From contig JADGBD010000061.1 in the NCBI GenBank assembly GCA_015231665.1, forward strand, positions 1 to 9,247: a stretch of 9,247 nucleotides of DNA. Reading direction: 5' to 3'. Under the pieces are notes generated by a model that was not told the DNA's origin, did no database searches, and was given only the letters and a program-made list of their open reading frames with translations. The translations under genes were made by a program, and so were the position numbers. This DNA is from Gammaproteobacteria bacterium (lineage in GTDB: Bacteria; Pseudomonadota; Gammaproteobacteria; Chromatiales; Chromatiaceae). Of the stretch, positions 6,684 through 9,247 are shown piece after piece (the first letter of the stretch is position 1; every line of letters starts with the position of its first letter).

Positions 6684-6689
6684 TGCCGC

Positions 6690-7457
6690 GTGGTCGCCGA
6701 TCCTTCCCTTTTGATCTCTGCCCGAGGCCTCTGCGCTGCCTATGCCCAGCGCGAGGTGCTGCACGCCATCGACCTGCAGGTGCGCAGCGGCGAGATCGTC
6801 ACCCTCATCGGCCCCAATGGCGCGGGCAAGTCCACCTTGGTACGGCTGGTGCTGGGCTTGCTCGCCCCCAGCGCCGGTCAGCTCTGGGTCAAGCCCCGGC
6901 TGACCATTGGCTACATGCCCCAGCGGCTCAAGCTGGATGAGAGCCTGCCCCTGACGGTGGGTTGTTTTCTTGGCCTTTCCGGGGTTAATGATCGCAGCCG
7001 CCTGGCCGATGCCGCGGCGGAGCTGGGCATTGCCCATCTGCTGCTGCAGCCGATGGCCGGGCTGTCCGGTGGCGAAACCCAGCGGGTGTTACTGGCCCGA
7101 GCCCTGGTGCGCCAGCCCCAGCTGTTGGTGCTGGATGAGCCGGTGCAGGGGGTGGACGTCAGCGGCCAGGCCGAGCTCTACGCACTCATCAGCCGCATCC
7201 GTGACCGCCTTCAGTGCGGCGTGCTCATGGTCTCCCACGATCTGCATCTGGTGATGGAGTCCACCGATACCGTGCTCTGCATCAATCAGCATCTGTGCTG
7301 CTCAGGTCATCCCGAGGCCATCAGCCAGCACCCGGCCTATCTGGAGCTGTTCGGTGCCAATGCGGTGCGCGGGCTGGCGGTTTACACCCATCACCACAAT
7401 CATCGGCATGATCTGCACGGCAATGTGATTGAGGAGCGGAGGGCAGGGGATGGATGA
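6690..7457 (+). CDS. znuC: Zinc ABC transporter ATP-binding protein ZnuC
   Basis: ZnuC is the cytoplasmic ATPase that powers high-affinity zinc import through ZnuB. The 255-residue protein shows Walker [10 protein letters not shown] (41-49), Q-loop Q78, signature LSGGE (125-129), Walker B LLVLDE (145-150) and the switch histidine in SHDLH (H183). What separates it from other metal ABC ATPases is [26 protein letters not shown] and [11 protein letters not shown], all as I remember in ZnuC of E. coli and Pseudomonas. A histidine-rich tail [13 protein letters not shown] (232-244) is also a ZnuC trait and may sense or bind zinc. Start chosen at GTG 6690. The stop overlaps the znuB ATG (ATGGATGA, eight bases). 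No znuA or zur gene is in view, unlike the znuA-zur-znuC-znuB order of Pseudomonas. Confidence 0.94.
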   Translation: MVADPSLLISARGLCAAYAQREVLHAIDLQVRSGEIVTLIGPNGAGKSTLVRLVLGLLAPSAGQLWVKPRLTIGYMPQRLKLDESLPLTVGCFLGLSGVNDRSRLADAAAELGIAHLLLQPMAGLSGGETQRVLLARALVRQPQLLVLDEPVQGVDVSGQAELYALISRIRDRLQCGVLMVSHDLHLVMESTDTVLCINQHLCCSGHPEAISQHPAYLELFGANAVRGLAVYTHHHNHRHDLHGNVIEERRAGDG

Positions 7458-8235
7458 GTTCATTATCCTCGCTCTGCTCGCCGGTGCCGGCACGGCGCTG
7501 GTAGCGGGTCCGCTGGGCAGCTTCATTGTCTGGCGGCGGATGGCCTATTTCGGCGATACCATGGCCCACAGCGCTCTGCTGGGGGTGGCCTTGGGGCTGC
7601 TGTTGCAGATGGATTTGAACCTGGCGGTGGGTCTGGTGGCGGTGGCAGTGGCGCTGCTGTTGCTGTGGATGCAGAAACGTTGGCAGGTGGGCCTGGATAG
7701 CCTGCTCGGCATCATCGCCCACGGTTCCCTGTCGCTCGGGCTGGTGGCTATCGCCTTTATTGAGGATGTGCGCATCGACCTGATGGCCTATCTGTTCGGC
7801 GACATTCTCGCTGTCACTTTGACTGATCTGCTGCTGATCTGGGGCGGTGGCCTGATTGCTTTGCTGACCCTGTGGCGCATCTGGCGGCCCTTGCTGGCGC
7901 TGACGGTGCACGAAGAACTGGCCCAGGTGGAAGGGGTGGCGGTGGAGCGCCTGCGGTTTGTCTTCATGCTCCTGGTGGCACTGGTGATTGCGGTGTCGAT
8001 GAAGATCATCGGCGTGTTGCTGATCACCTCGCTGATGATCATTCCCGCGGCCGCGGCGCGGCGCTTCAGCCGCACGCCGGTGCAGATGGCCCTGACCGCC
8101 AGCCTGATCGCCCTGCTGGCGGTGGCGCTGGGGCTGGCCGGGTCCCTGTGGTGGGATACCCCGGCCGGCCCTTCCATCGTTGTGGCAGCAACCCTGCTGT
8201 TTATCTCGAGCCGATCAATTCCCGCTTCGGCATAG
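7450..8235 (+). CDS. znuB: Zinc ABC transporter permease ZnuB
   Basis: ZnuB is the inner-membrane permease of the zinc importer and belongs to the ABC-3 family. The 261-residue protein is strongly hydrophobic throughout, with about seven or eight helices. Family features include [30 protein letters not shown] (20-49), [18 protein letters not shown] (82-99), [10 protein letters not shown] (111-120), [10 protein letters not shown] (154-163) and [23 protein letters not shown] (184-206), ending near [11 protein letters not shown]. The ATG at 7450 has GGAGGG six bases upstream and overlaps the znuC stop, so the two subunits are probably translationally coupled. An in-frame start seven codons earlier (7429) is less likely. 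The last 11 codons overlap the 3' end of the opposing gene. No terminator is visible between them. Confidence 0.94.
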   Translation: MDEFIILALLAGAGTALVAGPLGSFIVWRRMAYFGDTMAHSALLGVALGLLLQMDLNLAVGLVAVAVALLLLWMQKRWQVGLDSLLGIIAHGSLSLGLVAIAFIEDVRIDLMAYLFGDILAVTLTDLLLIWGGGLIALLTLWRIWRPLLALTVHEELAQVEGVAVERLRFVFMLLVALVIAVSMKIIGVLLITSLMIIPAAAARRFSRTPVQMALTASLIALLAVALGLAGSLWWDTPAGPSIVVAATLLFISSRSIPASA

Positions 8236-9193
8236 CGCAGCCGTTCTCCAGGGCCCAGACCCGCACGCTGGCATCATCGCTGTTGGTGGCGAGGAAGCAG
8301 CCATCGGGCGATACCGCCAGCTTGCCGCCGCAGAGGTTGTGTTTCTCATAGGCCGCCAGGGTTTGGCCGCTTTGGGGGTCGAGCACCAGCACCGAGCTGT
8401 CGGTCTGGCGGCTGATGCTCGCCAGCTGACCCGAGGGGGTGAAGCTGATGCTGTTGATGATGCCGCGGTGATCGGTGGGGAGGATATCGAGCTTGCCGTC
8501 GGCGCGATTCCAGCGATAGACATTGAACCAGCCCGAGCCATAGAGGCTCTTGCCATCGGGGGAGAAGGCGAGGGAGCGGGAGTAGCTCGGGGCGCGGTTG
8601 TAGGCCTTGAGCTGATCCTGTTTCGGCTGCCAGAGGCTGAGATGGGCGCTGTCATCGGCCACGGCGATATCCGCGCCGTCCGGTGATACCCCGAGGGAGC
8701 GGATCGGGTTTTTGTGCACCCGCCGCTCCGCCAGCAGGGCGTTATCCCGCACCCGCCAATGGCGCACCCAGCCATCCTTATGGCCGCTGATGACCTCGTT
8801 GCGGTCCGGGGTCATGACAAAAGCGGTGATCGGTGAGCCCGAAGGCCAGCGTTTGATCAGCTTGCCATCCGGCAGCCAGACCGCGATCTCACCTTCATAG
8901 CCAGCGCTGACGAGAAACCTGTCATCCCGTCCATAGGCAATCCCTGCCACTGATTCTTCATGCGCCTGCCAGATCTTCTGGGTCTCGCCCTTGGGCAAAT
9001 TCCATACCTTGAGCTTGCCGGACCAGCCGCCCGAGGCGAGCTGATCGCTGTGGTTATTGATCGCCAGGGCGCTGCCACCGGAGCCGGCGTTGCTCAGGGT
9101 CTTCAGCGGCGGCTCGGGCTTGAGGTCGGGGCCGGTGCAGCCGGCGGCCAAAAACGGCATCAAAACAAGGGCTAGGTGGGTTTTCTTAAACAT
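8201..9193 (-). CDS. WD40-repeat beta-propeller lipoprotein, function unknown
   Basis: The 330-residue product begins with a lipoprotein signal (basic MFKK, hydrophobic core, lipobox LAAGC with C19). Thr at +2 predicts Lol sorting to the outer membrane. A Pro-rich linker (22-30) precedes seven WD40-like repeats near residues 33-70, 75-112, 117-152, 160-195, 203-235, 244-280 and 288-318. Several carry GH-less but clear endings such as GKLKVWNL, GEIAVWLP, GWVRHWRV, AHLSLWQP, and SPDG turns at 170, 211 and 295; seven blades would close one propeller. C288, C298 and C319 are all in the last blade and could form a disulfide in the periplasm. The ATG at 9193 has AGGTAG about seven bases upstream. 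It is monocistronic as far as seen and convergent with znuB. I do not recognise a named family; a scaffold or binding role is a guess. Confidence 0.85.
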   Translation of the reverse strand: MFKKTHLALVLMPFLAAGCTGPDLKPEPPLKTLSNAGSGGSALAINNHSDQLASGGWSGKLKVWNLPKGETQKIWQAHEESVAGIAYGRDDRFLVSAGYEGEIAVWLPDGKLIKRWPSGSPITAFVMTPDRNEVISGHKDGWVRHWRVRDNALLAERRVHKNPIRSLGVSPDGADIAVADDSAHLSLWQPKQDQLKAYNRAPSYSRSLAFSPDGKSLYGSGWFNVYRWNRADGKLDILPTDHRGIINSISFTPSGQLASISRQTDSSVLVLDPQSGQTLAAYEKHNLCGGKLAVSPDGCFLATNSDDASVRVWALENGCAMPKRELIGSR

Positions 9194-9247
9194 GTTGCTA
9201 CCTGCATGGCTATCGACGAAAGAGTTTATAGGTCAATAGGAAGGTAG

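Larger units (their letters stand above)
6390..6689. other. Repeat-rich spacer between kdsB and znuC
   Basis: This 300-bp stretch holds no credible gene. In order it contains a diverged CGCRRAG array (6411-6445), a 10-bp perfect palindrome CAGTTAACTG (6469-6478), a 9-bp stem of CCCTCTCCC/GGGAGAGGG (6494-6514), and a CCGGAT/ATCCGG element (6560-6590). The last 100 bases should include the znuC promoter, but I find no good -35/-10 pair and no clear Zur box resembling GTTATAnnATAAC. Confidence 0.65.

Noticed and set aside
9194..9247. Promoter for the WD40 lipoprotein (TTGACC and TATAAA on the minus strand)
   Set aside because: The two hexamers are adjacent rather than 16-18 bases apart. If TATAAA is the -10, its -35 lies beyond the window edge, so it cannot be judged.

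Overview
The window looks like chromosomal DNA of a GC-rich gammaproteobacterium. The gene order DUF2062 / comEC / exbB-exbD / lpxK / ycaR / kdsB is, from memory, the arrangement found in Pseudomonas and related groups; E. coli instead has ycaI(comEC)-msbA-lpxK-ycaR-kdsB. The lipid A and Kdo genes show a Gram-negative cell. Genus cannot be fixed from this sequence. Intergenic purine-rich CGCRRAG strings and REP-like palindromes recall sulfur-oxidising and other environmental gammaproteobacteria, but that is only an impression.

Layout. Positions 1-224 are non-coding, more AT-rich than the genes, and carry a short CGCAAAG repeat array. A DUF2062 membrane protein (225-800, minus) diverges from a plus-strand block: comEC (947-3250), exbB (3317-3934), exbD (3937-4359), lpxK (4374-5444), ycaR (5437-5622) and kdsB (5619-6389). 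Spacing is tight from exbB onward (2 bp, 14 bp, 8-bp overlap, 4-bp overlap), so exbB-kdsB is probably one transcript, with a possible promoter in the comEC-exbB gap. A 300-bp spacer (6390-6689) packed with repeat fragments separates this block from znuC-znuB (6690-8235, plus), which overlap by 8 bp. The last gene (8201-9193, minus) is a seven-bladed WD40-type lipoprotein; its 3' end overlaps the 3' end of znuB by 35 bp.

Function. lpxK phosphorylates the lipid A precursor and kdsB activates Kdo, the first core sugar added to it, so these serve one envelope pathway. ycaR is a small Trm112-like protein that usually travels with them. ExbB/ExbD form a proton-driven inner-membrane motor whose client is not in the window. 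ComEC is the DNA-uptake channel. ZnuC/ZnuB are the ATPase and permease of a zinc importer whose binding protein ZnuA is not present here.

Most of the window is ordinary conserved housekeeping DNA and I see no clear new multi-gene system. The points most worth a second look are the unrecognised beta-propeller lipoprotein convergent with znuB, a 12-bp tandem repeat that forms both the LpxK C-terminal tail and the ycaR ribosome binding site, and two separated repeat arrays with nearly the same internal phasing.
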